Source: an uncultured Eubacteriales bacterium (GTDB taxonomy: Bacteria > Bacillota > Clostridia > Oscillospirales > Acutalibacteraceae). From it: a DNA stretch of 64,000 nt. Shown piece by piece: positions 35,383 to 45,500 of this stretch (the stretch's first letter is position 1; the number at the start of each line of letters is the position of its first letter). The translations under genes and the position numbers were made by a program. Location of the stretch: positions 62,001 through 126,000 of the forward strand of contig CAKSWC010000003.1 in assembly GCA_934511365.1 (NCBI GenBank). Direction: 5' to 3'. Below the pieces are notes generated by a model. The model was not told the origin of the DNA, ran no database searches, and saw only the letters and a program-made list of their open reading frames with translations.

Positions 35383-36204
35383 GTGCTTAAATCGAATTGT
35401 CATACACACACTGTTTTTTGCGATGGAAAAAATACACCCGAAGAAATGGTTGAAGCAGCGGTTGCTCTCTCGTTTGAAAGCCTTGGCTTTTCCGTTCATT
35501 CCCCGATGCCTTATGAAAACAGTTACGCAATAGGTTATGACAGGGTTGATAGCTATGTTTCGGAAATTAAAAGGCTGAGAAAAAAGTACGCGGATAAAAT
35601 TTTTGTTGCAAACGGCATTGAGCTTGACGCGGACAGCCTTCCGTTTGACACTCAAAACTTTGACTTTTCAATAGGCTCAGTGCATCAGCTGCATTTTGAA
35701 AACAGGATGTACTCTGTCGATTACACTGCAAAAATGCTGAAAAGCTGCGCCGACAGAGAATTCTCAGGCTCATTTCAAAAGCTCGCGAAGCATTACTTTT
35801 TGCTTGTTTATAATCTTATTTGCGAAGCAAAGCCGGACGTTGTCGGGCATTTTGATCTTATTGAAAAGTTTAACGAAAACGGCCCACTTTTTAACAGCGA
35901 AAGCAGAGAATACAGAAACGCCGCACTTGAAGTTGTTGATGGAATCTGCGACATCAGTCCTGATATAATTTTTGAAGTCAACACCGGTGCAATGTTTCGC
36001 TGCGGACGGTCTGTGCCTTATCCTGCAAAGTTCATTCTCGAGCGCCTTAAAGAGCGTGGCATGAGAATAACCGTTACATCGGACGCACATTGCACTGATG
36101 CGCTTGATTTTGCTTTCAAATCAGCCGAAACCCTTTGCAGAAGCTGCGGCTTCAAAAGCGCATATATAATCACGCAGAACGGATTTTCGGAGAGAAAAAT
36201 ATAA
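35383..36204 (+). CDS. PHP-domain phosphatase (histidinol-phosphatase-like)
   Basis: 273 residues. The metal motif NCHTHTVFCDG lies at the N-terminus. GIELDAD, GSVHQLHF, VVGHFDLI and ITVTSDAHCTDAL provide further metal ligands in the order seen in HisJ/HisK-type PHP phosphatases. It probably dephosphorylates L-histidinol phosphate or a related small phosphate ester; no his genes are nearby, so the substrate is uncertain. The start is a GTG at 35383 with AAAGGCGG upstream. Confidence 0.8.
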   Translation: MLKSNCHTHTVFCDGKNTPEEMVEAAVALSFESLGFSVHSPMPYENSYAIGYDRVDSYVSEIKRLRKKYADKIFVANGIELDADSLPFDTQNFDFSIGSVHQLHFENRMYSVDYTAKMLKSCADREFSGSFQKLAKHYFLLVYNLICEAKPDVVGHFDLIEKFNENGPLFNSESREYRNAALEVVDGICDISPDIIFEVNTGAMFRCGRSVPYPAKFILERLKERGMRITVTSDAHCTDALDFAFKSAETLCRSCGFKSAYIITQNGFSERKI

Positions 36205-36208
36205 ATAT

Positions 36209-36247
36209 AATGCCGGTATGAGAATCCCATATCGGCATTATTATTTT
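36209..36247. terminator. Bidirectional terminator between convergent genes
   Basis: Stem AATGCCGGTATG/CATATCGGCATT (36209-36220 with 36228-36239), one wobble. The plus strand continues ATTATTTT and the minus strand TATATTTATATTTTT. It serves the PHP gene and the ABC-F gene. Confidence 0.8.
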
Positions 36248-36271
36248 CAAATGGCATCTTAAACTAAGGTT

Positions 36272-38194
36272 TTATTCATTTTCAAGCTTTTCAAGCGTTT
36301 CCGTCAGCTCTTGCCATTCGAGCATAAGTTTTTCCTGTTGTTTTGTTGTTTCATTGAGCCTGTCGGTCAGCGAAAGTATTTTTTCATAATCCGATGCATT
36401 ATCGGGTGAGGAAATTTCACCTTGAATCGTTTCAAGCTCGCCGTCAAGGCGGTCAATTTCCGCTTCAAGGCGGAAAATTTGTCCTCTTGTCCGTCTTTTA
36501 AGGCTTTCAAGCTCTTTTTGCTTTTTATATGTGTTCTCCTTTGGTTTCTCGTTCTTTTGAGCCGGTTTGATATTACGCTCAATTCTGTGTTCGGCATAAT
36601 AGTCATAATTGCCGGGATAGCTGTCAATGCCGTCTGTGTGGAGGCGAACAACGCGGGTTGCAAGGCGGTTAATGAAGTATCTGTCATGCGATACAACAAG
36701 CATCGTTCCGTCAAAGCCGTCAAATGAACTTTCAAGTGCCTCTCGGCTCTTGATATCAAGATGGTTTGTCGGCTCATCAAGAACAAGGAAGTTTGCGCCT
36801 GAAAGCATAAGCTTCAAAAGTGCAAGCCTTGCTTTTTCTCCTCCGGAGAGGGAGGAGGTGATTTTATAAACATCATCACCTCTGAAAAGAAAGGCGGCAA
36901 GCGCACTTCTGACACGGGTTTCCGTCATGCTTCTGTAATCGTCCCAAATTTCATCAAGCACAGTTTTGTTTGATGAAATTTCGGCAAGCGTCTGGTCAAA
37001 ATATCCGATTTTTACGTTGGCCCCAAGAGTGATTTTTCCGCTGTCGCGGCGAAGCTTTCCAAGTATCATTTTTAAAAATGTTGATTTTCCGCAGCCGTTT
37101 TCCCCGGTTATGAAAACCCTCTCTCCGCGTTCAACAAGCAGTGAAACATTTTTAAAAAGCGGCTTGTTTTCAAATTCCTTGGAAACATTTTCACAAATAA
37201 GAACATCGTTTCCGCTGACGAGACTTGTGCTGAAAGAAAAATGGATTGAGGAAAGTTCTTTTTCGGGCTCTTGAAGTCCGTCAAGAATGCGGTCAATCGA
37301 CTTTTGTTTTGAAGCTATTGTAATATAATTGCGTTCCTGGCTGAAAGTTTTCTGTTGCTCAATAATGCCTTTGATTCGGTTGACCTCTTTCATTTTTGCG
37401 TTATATTCACGCTCAGCGCTTTTCCTGCGCTCAGATTTCAGAGCACAATAGCGCGAATAGTTGCCATCGCAGGAATAAAACTTCCCGTTTTCCAACTCAA
37501 AGGTGCGATTGGTGACTTTGTCAAGAAAATATCTGTCATGGGAAATGACAATGGCGCTTCCGGAAAACTCAGAAAGCCAGTTTTCAAGCCAGCCGACGCT
37601 TTCAATGTCAAGATGGTTCGTTGGCTCGTCAAGAAGCAAAAGGTCCGCACCGGACAAAAGCAGCCTTGCAAGCGAAACTTTTGAACGCTGTCCGCCGCTC
37701 AGAAGCGAGCAAGGCAGGGAAAAGTCCGTTTCATTGAATCCGAGGCCGATGAGCGCCGAACGCGCACGGCTTTTATATGTCAATCCGCCGCGCCTTTCAA
37801 AAAGCTCAAGCAAAAACTGCTGCCTTGCAATAAGTTCATCTCTGTTTTCAGGGTTTGAATTCAGAGTGTGCGCAATTTCATCAAGCACTTTTTCGGCCGA
37901 AATAACATCGTCAAAGACCGTGAGGAGCTCATCAAACATTGTTTTTTCGCTTGAGGAGCAGGCGTGCTGCTCCATATAGCCAACAACGGCATCACGGGAG
38001 ACAGAGATTTTTCCCGAGTCCGGTTGAAGTTCTCCGGTTATGACTTTAAAAAGGGTTGATTTTCCTGCGCCGTTAACGCCGATGAAACCGATTTTATTCT
38101 TTTTGTAAACATCAAACGATACGTTTGAAAATATCACTCTTTCCGAAAACGAAAGACTGAGATTAAATGCTGAAATAAGGGCCAATTCTTTCAC
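36272..38194 (-). CDS. ABC-F family ATPase
   Basis: 640 residues and no membrane helices. Two ABC cassettes: Walker A GVNGAGKSTLF and GENGCGKSTFL; signatures LSGGQRSKVSLARLL and LSGGEKARLALLKLM; Walker B LLLLDEPTNHLD and FLVLDEPTNHLD. A linker of about 80 residues joins them, and a Lys/Glu coiled-coil tail follows. ABC-F proteins act on ribosomes as translation factors (EttA/Uup/YfmR types) or as ribosome-protecting resistance factors. The short linker and general context favour a housekeeping role. The start is uncertain: GTG at 38194 gives the longest frame. TTG at 38185 would give the more usual M-A-L-I-S-A start. Neither has a strong RBS. Confidence 0.88.
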   Translation of the reverse strand: MKELALISAFNLSLSFSERVIFSNVSFDVYKKNKIGFIGVNGAGKSTLFKVITGELQPDSGKISVSRDAVVGYMEQHACSSSEKTMFDELLTVFDDVISAEKVLDEIAHTLNSNPENRDELIARQQFLLELFERRGGLTYKSRARSALIGLGFNETDFSLPCSLLSGGQRSKVSLARLLLSGADLLLLDEPTNHLDIESVGWLENWLSEFSGSAIVISHDRYFLDKVTNRTFELENGKFYSCDGNYSRYCALKSERRKSAEREYNAKMKEVNRIKGIIEQQKTFSQERNYITIASKQKSIDRILDGLQEPEKELSSIHFSFSTSLVSGNDVLICENVSKEFENKPLFKNVSLLVERGERVFITGENGCGKSTFLKMILGKLRRDSGKITLGANVKIGYFDQTLAEISSNKTVLDEIWDDYRSMTETRVRSALAAFLFRGDDVYKITSSLSGGEKARLALLKLMLSGANFLVLDEPTNHLDIKSREALESSFDGFDGTMLVVSHDRYFINRLATRVVRLHTDGIDSYPGNYDYYAEHRIERNIKPAQKNEKPKENTYKKQKELESLKRRTRGQIFRLEAEIDRLDGELETIQGEISSPDNASDYEKILSLTDRLNETTKQQEKLMLEWQELTETLEKLENE

Positions 38195-38218
38195 ATCGCT
38201 TTTTTCATAATTATTGAT

Positions 38219-38247
38219 ATTTTACAGTAAAACAAGTCAAGTTTCAA
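38219..38247 (-). promoter_or_regulatory. Promoter of the ABC-F gene
   Basis: On the minus strand: TTGAAA (38242-38247), a 17-base spacer, TAAAAT (38219-38224). The leader would be under 30 bases. Confidence 0.55.
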
Positions 38248-38309
38248 GGATTTTTACTTATTTTTATCTGATTTGGCCGCTTTTGTGATAAATTATTTGG
38301 TAAATTCTA

Positions 38310-38338
38310 TTGTCAAACTCAAAAGTAAATGTTATAAT
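38310..38338 (+). promoter_or_regulatory. Promoter of the zinc-ribbon protein gene
   Basis: TTGTCA (38310-38315), a 17-base spacer, perfect TATAAT (38333-38338). Confidence 0.7.
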
Positions 38339-38367
38339 GAGCTATAAAATATTAGGGGGATTTTCTC

Positions 38368-38856
38368 ATGGTTTGTAAATTCTGTGGAAATGAAATTGAC
38401 GACAATTCTGATTTTTGCTTTATCTGCGGACAAAAGGTTGAAGCTAAGGAGCCCGCATATGCTGCCGCACCGGCTGCTAATGTTTACACACAGCCCGAAG
38501 CAGCTCCGGCTGATGAACCCGCCGCCGAGGCCGAACCGGTTGAAGCGCCTGCTGCCGAACCTGTTGCCGCTGCTCCGGTTTCCGCTTCTGTTGCCGCTCA
38601 GCGCAGTAAAAAGGAACTCAAGGCTGAAATGAAAGCCGCCAAAAAGGCTGAAAAGGCTGCAAAGTATGCCATCGCTTCAAGAGCGGCAAGGTTTTTCTCG
38701 TTCATTTTTGTTCTTGTTGGCCTTATTATCTATTCCAAGGCTAAAAAGGAAGGTAACGAGGAAAAAGCTGTTGCTATCCTCAATACTTTCATGACCGGAC
38801 TTTGTTTCAAAATGTGCATCGTCATTGGAGTTATGATTAAAAAATTCATGCTTTAA
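38368..38856 (+). CDS. Zinc-ribbon protein with Ala/Pro/Glu linker and membrane tail
   Basis: 162 residues. The N-terminal zinc ribbon is CKFCGNEIDDNSDFCFICG (two CxxC pairs). Next come a linker of about 50 residues rich in Ala, Pro and Glu, a Lys/Ala helix (KKAEKAAKYA) and two hydrophobic segments near the end (about 110-122 and 140-157). The layout is that of small membrane-anchored zinc-ribbon proteins common in Clostridia, of unknown function. TTAGGGGGATT precedes the ATG. Confidence 0.75.
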   Translation: MVCKFCGNEIDDNSDFCFICGQKVEAKEPAYAAAPAANVYTQPEAAPADEPAAEAEPVEAPAAEPVAAAPVSASVAAQRSKKELKAEMKAAKKAEKAAKYAIASRAARFFSFIFVLVGLIIYSKAKKEGNEEKAVAILNTFMTGLCFKMCIVIGVMIKKFML

Positions 38857-38935
38857 TTAGGCCTGATTTCAACGCATAAAATAGCGGTTCTTGTTAAAAC
38901 TGGTATTAAGTTAACCACTGAGAGGACATGAAATT

Positions 38936-39139
38936 ATGAAAGAAATTACAAAAGATATGCTCATCGGCGATATCCTTGACGCTGACAGGGGAACTGCAAT
39001 GTTCTTCTTTGAAATGGGAATGCACTGCCTCGGCTGCCCGGCCTCAAGGGGCGAGTCTGTTGAGGAGGCTTGCGCCGTTCATGGCGTTGATGCTGACGAG
39101 CTTGTTAAAAGAGTCAACGAATATCTTGCTTCAAAATAA
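38936..39139 (+). CDS. DUF1858 (redox-disulfide) small protein
   Basis: 67 residues matching the DUF1858 family: ITKDMLIGDILDAD, then GMHCLGCPASRGESVEEAC, with the CxxC pair that gives the family its 'hybrid-cluster-protein-associated redox disulfide' name. It is probably a small thiol-redox protein; its partner is unknown. No hcp gene is in the window. GAGAGGACA precedes the ATG. Confidence 0.85.
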   Translation: MKEITKDMLIGDILDADRGTAMFFFEMGMHCLGCPASRGESVEEACAVHGVDADELVKRVNEYLASK

Positions 39140-39190
39140 TTATGTAACTGCGTTTTGTTCATTGAAACCAGTTACCTGATTTGCTTTTCG

Positions 39191-39222
39191 TCAGCCGCCT
39201 TTTTGGGGTGGCTGATTTTTTT
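39191..39222 (+). terminator. Strong terminator just upstream of trmK
   Basis: Stem TCAGCCGCC/GGTGGCTGA (39191-39199 with 39207-39215), then TTTTTTT. It ends the DUF1858 transcript and finishes only about 16 bases before the trmK start. No promoter could be placed between, so trmK-nif3-rqcH expression may depend on readthrough (see findings). Confidence 0.85.
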
Positions 39223-39237
39223 GAAAGGGGTGGAAAT

Positions 39238-39936
39238 TTGGAAAAACTTAACCTTGACCAGAGGCTGCTTTGCGTTGCGTCCTTTGTCCGCCGCGGCTCC
39301 CGTGTTGCCGATATCGGCACCGACCATGCGTACATACCGGTCTATCTTCTTCAAAACGGGATTTCACCGTCAGCCGTTGCGGCAGATTTGAGAGAAATGC
39401 CGCTCAAAAATGCTGAAAAAACGATTGCTCAATTTTCCCTCACAGACAAAATACAAACTGTTCTCTCTGACGGGCTTAACAAAATTGATAAGGATTCCTG
39501 CGATGACATTATTATTGCCGGGATGGGCGGACTTCTTATAGCAGAAATACTTTCAAACATTCAGTGGATTCTTGATAATAAATACCGTCTGATTCTTCAG
39601 CCGATGAGCCACCAGGAGGATGTTCGTCGGTTTCTTTTTGAAAACGGTTTTGAAATTATCGGCGAAAAATGCTGTCATGATTCAAAACATTGTTACTGCG
39701 TTATTGCTGCGCAATATTGCGGAAGAAAAAAGGAATACACTCCGGCTGAAATATACACCGGAACTTTAAATAAAAACGGTGACGAGGCGTCAAAAATATA
39801 TCTTCAAAAACAGCTCGGCCGCCTTTCAAAGCGGCACAACGCTTTAAAGAACGCGGCAATCGAGCCGAACGAGGTGCTCAGACTCGCCGCAATCATTGAT
39901 GACTTTAAAAGAATTACGGAGGATACAAAATGGTAA
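39238..39936 (+). CDS. trmK: tRNA (adenine(22)-N(1))-methyltransferase TrmK
   Basis: 232 residues. The SAM-binding motif is VADIGTDHAYIPVYL, the TrmK signature, followed by IIIAGMGGLLIAEIL and LILQPMSHQEDVRRFL. It methylates A22 of tRNAs. The start is a TTG at 39238 because GGGGTGG lies 6-7 bases upstream; the frame is open further back only through the terminator. It overlaps nif3 by 7 bases, a conserved pairing (yqfN-yqfO in Bacillus). Confidence 0.9.
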   Translation: MEKLNLDQRLLCVASFVRRGSRVADIGTDHAYIPVYLLQNGISPSAVAADLREMPLKNAEKTIAQFSLTDKIQTVLSDGLNKIDKDSCDDIIIAGMGGLLIAEILSNIQWILDNKYRLILQPMSHQEDVRRFLFENGFEIIGEKCCHDSKHCYCVIAAQYCGRKKEYTPAEIYTGTLNKNGDEASKIYLQKQLGRLSKRHNALKNAAIEPNEVLRLAAIIDDFKRITEDTKW

Positions 39937-40691
39937 CCGTAAAAATGATTTCCGATTATATTAACGAAATTGCACCGTATGATACAAAATGTGATTGGGA
40001 TAACTGCGGTCTGCTTGTCGGAAACGAGGATGATGAGGTTAAAAGAGTCGGTTTTGCCCTCGATTTGACAAGTGAAACGCTTGAATGTGCAAGAAATTTC
40101 ACTGCTACCCTCATTATCACTCACCACCCGATAATTTTCAAAGCGCAGAAAAATTTTCTTGGTGGCAATATGGCTTTTGAACTTGCAAAAAACGGCATAA
40201 ACGCAATTTCCGCCCACACTTGTTTTGACTGCGCAGACGGCGGCGTTAACGATGTTCTTTGCGAGTTGCTTTCGTTGACGGAATGCCGTGGAGTTGAAAG
40301 CTGCGAATGCGCTGTTCCTATGGCAAGAATTGGAAAATCAAGAATGCTCAGCCCTGAAATGTTTGCGCGTATGGTTGCCGGAAAGCTCCAAACAACCGTC
40401 CGCTTTGTTGACGGAGGAAAGCCGATTTCAACCGTTGCCGTTTGCGGCGGCGCCGGAATGAGCTTTATTGACGATGTGATTGCTGCCGGAGCAGATGCAT
40501 ATGTCACGGGAGATATCAGCCACCATGAGATGCTCGACGCAAAAGAAAAAGGAATTACCGTTGTTGCCGCCGGTCATTTTGAGACGGAGTATCCGGCAAT
40601 GGATTCACTGCGCAAGAAAATTAACGTAAGATTTCCCGAACTTGAAACAACTTTGTTGTTTCAAAGCAATCCGGTTAAATTTATCAGATAA
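39930..40691 (+). CDS. Nif3-like dinuclear metal-centre protein
   Basis: 253 residues, single-domain form without the middle PII-like insert found in some homologues. Metal ligands are seen in TLIITHHPIIF and near the end in AAGHFETEYPAM; SAHTCFDCADGGVND is the third conserved block. It is a GTP cyclohydrolase I type 2/NIF3 family hexamer; the precise reaction is unsettled in the family. It is co-transcribed with trmK. Confidence 0.88.
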   Translation: MVTVKMISDYINEIAPYDTKCDWDNCGLLVGNEDDEVKRVGFALDLTSETLECARNFTATLIITHHPIIFKAQKNFLGGNMAFELAKNGINAISAHTCFDCADGGVNDVLCELLSLTECRGVESCECAVPMARIGKSRMLSPEMFARMVAGKLQTTVRFVDGGKPISTVAVCGGAGMSFIDDVIAAGADAYVTGDISHHEMLDAKEKGITVVAAGHFETEYPAMDSLRKKINVRFPELETTLLFQSNPVKFIR

Positions 40692-40706
40692 AGGATTGAT
40701 TGACTA

Positions 40707-42458
40707 ATGGCACTTGATGGAATATTTCTGTCAAAAGTTTGCGATGAAATTAAAAGAAATGCACTTTCCCTTCGTGTTGACAAGGTTCAACAGCCGAGCC
40801 GCGATGAAGTTGTTCTTGTTTTGCGCGGAAAGAGCGGAACATACCGCCTTTTAATCTGCGTCAGAGCTGACAGCCCTCGAATTCATTTTACCGCCCACAG
40901 CATACAAAGCCCGGCCGTTCCTCCGATGTTCTGTATGCTTTTGAGAAAGCATTTGACCGCCGCAAAAATTATTGACGTTCGCCAAAGTGAACTCGACAGA
41001 GCAGTTTTTATTGATTTTGACGCGTCTAATGAAATCGGCGACAGGGTTCGTCTGACCCTTTGCGTGGAAATAATGGGTAAATACAGCAATCTTATTTTAA
41101 TTGACGGAAACAAAAGAGTTATTGATGCCGCTAAGCGCGTTGATATTTCAACGTCATCTGTCCGCCAAATTTTGCCCGGTATTGAATATAAACTGCCGCC
41201 CAAGCAGGACAAGCTTTGCCTTGAAAGTTCAGGAGCGGATGAAATTGTTCAAAGAATAACGGCAGACAGGAATAAATATCTTTCATCCGCCGTGCTCGGC
41301 AGTGTACAGGGCATTTCTCCGATTGCGGCGAGAGAAATTGCTTTTTCCGCCGCAGGAGATGATTGCTATGTTGGCTCACTTTCTGTTTTACAAATTGAAA
41401 AGCTGAAAGCTGCTATTGAAAGCATTAAATTAAAACTTCATTCACCGCAAAAAGTATATATGCTCCTTGACTCAAACTCAAAGCCCAAGGATATGTGCTT
41501 TCTTGATGTCAGGCAATATAACGGTGCGCTCGAGGTGCGTGAGTATGAAAGTCCGTCTGAGCTTTTGGATGATTTTTACTTTGAGCGCGACAGGATTAAC
41601 CGTATAACCCACAGAGGACAGGAGCTTTTCAAAACCTTAGGCAATATCATTGACCGAACAGCAAGAAAACTGAACATTCAGCGTGAAGAGCTGAAAAAAT
41701 GTGCAGACAGAGAAGCATTGCGCATAAACGGTGAACTTATTACAGCAAACTTACACAAATTGCAAAAAGGCGCCCCGTTTTATGAGGTTGAAAATTATTA
41801 TGATGGTATGAAAACAATGCGCATACCGTGTAATCCGGCCCTGACTCCGACCGAAAACGCCAACAAGTATTACAAAGACTACCGAAAAGCCAAAACCGCA
41901 GAGGTTATGCTCACAAAGCTCATTGAGCAGGGCGAAACGGAACTTGCTTACCTTGAAACAGTGCTTGATGAGCTTTCAAGAGCGGATAGTGACGCCGAGC
42001 TTTCAGCCGTTCGACTGGAGCTTTCCGATGGAGGCTATCTCAAGTCCAAAACAGGTTCAAAGAGTAGAAATCTCAAGCCATTACCGCCGTTGGAGTATTG
42101 TTCAACGGATGGCTACAGAATACTTGTTGGAAGGAACAATGTTCAAAACGACAGACTCTCTTTGAAAACTGCCGTCAAAAGCGATATGTGGCTTCATACA
42201 CAGAGCTTCCCAGGTTCCCATGTGATAATCGAGAGCAAAAACGGCGAGGTTTCAGACACTGCGATTGAAGAAGCGGCTGTTATTGCCGCTTGCAACAGCA
42301 AAGCAAGCGAGTCATCCCTCGTTCCTGTTGATTACACAAGAGTTAAGGCACTGAAAAAACCGGTCGGTGCAAAGCCGGGAAAAGTAATATATCACGAATA
42401 TTACACAATAACGGTTAATCCGGATAAAAAACTTGCCGAAAAACTCTTTATAAAATAA
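40707..42458 (+). CDS. rqcH: Rqc2 homologue RqcH (NFACT protein)
   Basis: 583 residues. NFACT-N starts ALDGIFLSKVCDEIK, followed by a helix-hairpin-helix-like part, a long coiled-coil region (about 290-440), then the NFACT-R domain with KSDMWLHTQSFPGSHVI and EEAAVIAACNSKA. In Bacillus RqcH binds stalled 50S-peptidyl-tRNA and adds C-terminal alanine tails. It was earlier named fibronectin-binding protein. It follows nif3 by 15 bases. Confidence 0.92.
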   Translation: MALDGIFLSKVCDEIKRNALSLRVDKVQQPSRDEVVLVLRGKSGTYRLLICVRADSPRIHFTAHSIQSPAVPPMFCMLLRKHLTAAKIIDVRQSELDRAVFIDFDASNEIGDRVRLTLCVEIMGKYSNLILIDGNKRVIDAAKRVDISTSSVRQILPGIEYKLPPKQDKLCLESSGADEIVQRITADRNKYLSSAVLGSVQGISPIAAREIAFSAAGDDCYVGSLSVLQIEKLKAAIESIKLKLHSPQKVYMLLDSNSKPKDMCFLDVRQYNGALEVREYESPSELLDDFYFERDRINRITHRGQELFKTLGNIIDRTARKLNIQREELKKCADREALRINGELITANLHKLQKGAPFYEVENYYDGMKTMRIPCNPALTPTENANKYYKDYRKAKTAEVMLTKLIEQGETELAYLETVLDELSRADSDAELSAVRLELSDGGYLKSKTGSKSRNLKPLPPLEYCSTDGYRILVGRNNVQNDRLSLKTAVKSDMWLHTQSFPGSHVIIESKNGEVSDTAIEEAAVIAACNSKASESSLVPVDYTRVKALKKPVGAKPGKVIYHEYYTITVNPDKKLAEKLFIK

Positions 42459-42465
42459 ATACTTT

Positions 42466-42484
42466 GTAACCGCTTGGCGGTTAC
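42466..42484 (+). other. Small perfect hairpin before dnaE
   Basis: GTAACCGC-TTG-GCGGTTAC, 8 bp with a 3-base loop and no T-run, ends 18 bases before the dnaE start. It may separate rqcH and dnaE mRNA ends or protect an mRNA end. Confidence 0.45.
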
Positions 42485-42502
42485 ATGAAAGGCGGGGAGC
42501 GT

Positions 42503-45500
42503 TTGGCTTTCACTCATCTTCATCTTCACACCGAATATAGTCTCCTTGACGGTGCGTGCCGCATAGGCGAACTTATTGACGCCGTTAAAGCAAAAGGGCA
42601 GACGGCAGCAGCAATCACCGACCACGGCGTAATGTACGGTGTGATTGATTTTTACAAGGCGGCAAAGGAAGCCGGAATTAAGCCGATTATCGGTTGTGAG
42701 TGTTATGTTGCTGCGCGAACAAGATTTGATAAGGTTCACGGCCTTGATAACGAAAGATATCATCTTATATTGCTTTGCAAAAATGAAACCGGTTATAAAA
42801 ATCTTATTGAAATGGTCAGCAAATCTTGGACAGAGGGCTTTTACACAAAGCCGCGTATTGACCACGATTTGCTTGAAAAGCACCATGAAGGCTTGATTGC
42901 CCTTTCTGCCTGTCTTGCCGGAGAAATTCCGCGTGCCCTTTCAAGAGGCGATTATGAGGGTGCCAAAAGCACAGCGCTTTGGTATAATGATGTCTTTGGG
43001 CAGGGAAATTATTACATTGAAATTCAAAACCACGGCTTGCGTGAAGAACTGCTCATTTTTAATGACCTCATTCGCCTTTCAAAAGAGACGGGCATTCCGC
43101 TTGTTGCAACAAACGATACGCATTATATTGAAAAAGAGGACTCCGCCGTTCAGCAGGTTTTAATTTGCATTCAAACGAACCATATTGTTGGAGAGGAAAC
43201 CGGTCTTGAATTTAAAACGCAGGAGTTTTATCTCAAAAGCGAAAACGAGATGCGTGAAGTTTTCTCAGCCGTTCCGGAAGCACTTGAAAACACGCAGGTC
43301 ATCGCCGATATGTGCAACCTTGAATTTGAATTCGGAAAAACAAAACTGCCGCATTTTGAAGTTCCTAATCAGATGGATCATTTTGAATATTTTAAACGAC
43401 AGTGCTTTTACGGCTTGTACACGCATTTCGGTGATGATCCGCCGCAGGAGTATGTTGACAGACTCAATTATGAACTGTCCGTGATAAACAAAATGGGCTA
43501 TGTTGACTATTACCTTATTGTCAACGATTTTATTCAGTATGCAAAAAGCAAGAAGATCCCGGTCGGTCCCGGAAGAGGCTCAGGTGCGGCGAGTCTTGCG
43601 GCTTACTGCATCGGTATAACCGGCATTGATCCAATGAAATACAATCTGCTTTTTGAGCGTTTCCTCAATCCGGAAAGAGTCAGCATGCCGGACTTTGATG
43701 TTGATTTTTGTTATGTCAGACGTCAGGAAGTTATTGATTATGTTATCCGGAAATACGGCTATGACCATGTTGCCCAGATTGTAACATTTGGAACACTTGC
43801 CGCTCGGGCGGCAATACGAGATGTTGGCCGCGTTCTCGGTTTGCCTTATCCAACTGTTGATTCTGTTGCAAAGCAGATTCCGAATGAGCTGAAAATCACC
43901 ATTAATCACGCACTGAAAATTTCTCCGGAGCTTAAAGCGCTTTATGAAAGCAATGAGGAAACTAAAGAACTCATCGATATGGCGCGACGCGTTGAGGGTA
44001 TGCCGCGGCACGCTTCAACCCATGCGGCCGGCGTCGTTATAACGAGGGACAAGGTTTCAAGCTATGTTCCGCTTGCAGTTAACGATGAAAGCGTTGTGAC
44101 TCAGTTCACGATGACAAACCTTGAAGCGCTTGGACTTTTAAAAATGGACTTCCTCGGCTTGCGGACTCTCACCGTCATTGATGACACAATAAAAATGATC
44201 CGCAAGAGAAAACCGGATTTTTCCGCGGAAAAGATTGACATAAACGACAAAGCCACCTATGAAATGCTTTCAAGCGGGAAAACGGACGGTGTCTTTCAGT
44301 TTGAATCCGCAGGAATGAGGAGCGTTCTTACACGGCTCAAGCCGCAAAGTCTTGAGGATCTTATCGCTGTTATTTCTCTCTACCGCCCCGGACCGGCGGA
44401 TTCTATTGATACCTATATAAATAACCGACACCATCCGGAGCAGACCGTCTATAAATGCGAGCAAGTGAAAGATATTCTTTCGGTTACCTACGGATGCATG
44501 GTCTATCAGGAACAGGTCATGCAGATTTGCCGAAAAGTTGCAGGCTATTCCTATGGCCGTGCCGACCTTGTTCGGCGTGCAATGTCTAAGAAAAAGCTTG
44601 ATGTGATGGCAAAAGAGAGGGAAAATTTTGTTCACGGTCTGAAAGATGAAAACGGAAACGTCCTTTGCTGCGGCGCCGTTGCAAACGGAATTGATGAAAA
44701 AACCGCAAACGAATTGTTTGATGAGATGTCAAATTTTGCAAAGTACGCATTTAACAAAGCTCATGCGGCTGCGTATGCTTTTGTTTCGTATCAGACCGCG
44801 TATCTGAAATGCCATTATCCGTGTGAACTTCTTGCAGCAACACTTACCAGTGTGCTTGACAGCACAGGAAAAATTTCAGCATATATTGAAGAATGCAGCC
44901 ATCTTTCAATTAAGGTGCTTCCGCCGCATGTCAATGAAAGCGCAGAAGGCTTTTCAGTTTCGGACGGTGCAATACGCTTCGGCCTGCTCGCTGTCAAGAA
45001 CCTTGGAAAGGGTTTTATTCGGACAATCACCGAAAAGCGCAGGAATTCGCCTTATAAGAGTTTTGATGAATTTTGCCGCCGTGTTTATGGAAAGGACTTC
45101 AACAGACGTGCAGTCGAGAGCCTTATTAAGTGCGGCGCTTTGGACGGACTCGGTCTGAACAGGCACCAGATGATTCACATTCTTCCAACTGTAATTACTC
45201 AGCTTGACGATGACAAACGCAAAAATATTGAAGGCCAGATCGGTTTCTTCGATGTGGACTCATCTTTTGCTGAGTCGGAACAGTTTTATGCACCTAAGAT
45301 GGAGGAATTTGATTATGAAACGCTCCTTGAATATGAAAAGGAGGTTACCGGGCTGTATCTTTCCGGACATCCTATGGAAAAATATAAGGAGCTTTCAAAA
45401 ATTATTGGCACTGACAGAATTTCTGAAATCATTGCATCGGCAGGGGAGTATTCGTCAAAGTATAAAGACAACACTCCGGTTCTTCTTCTCGGCTCAATAG

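Noticed and set aside
42485..42502. ATG at 42485 as the dnaE start
   Set aside because: It directly abuts a hairpin and lacks an RBS; AAAGGCGGGGAG and the homology support the TTG at 42503.
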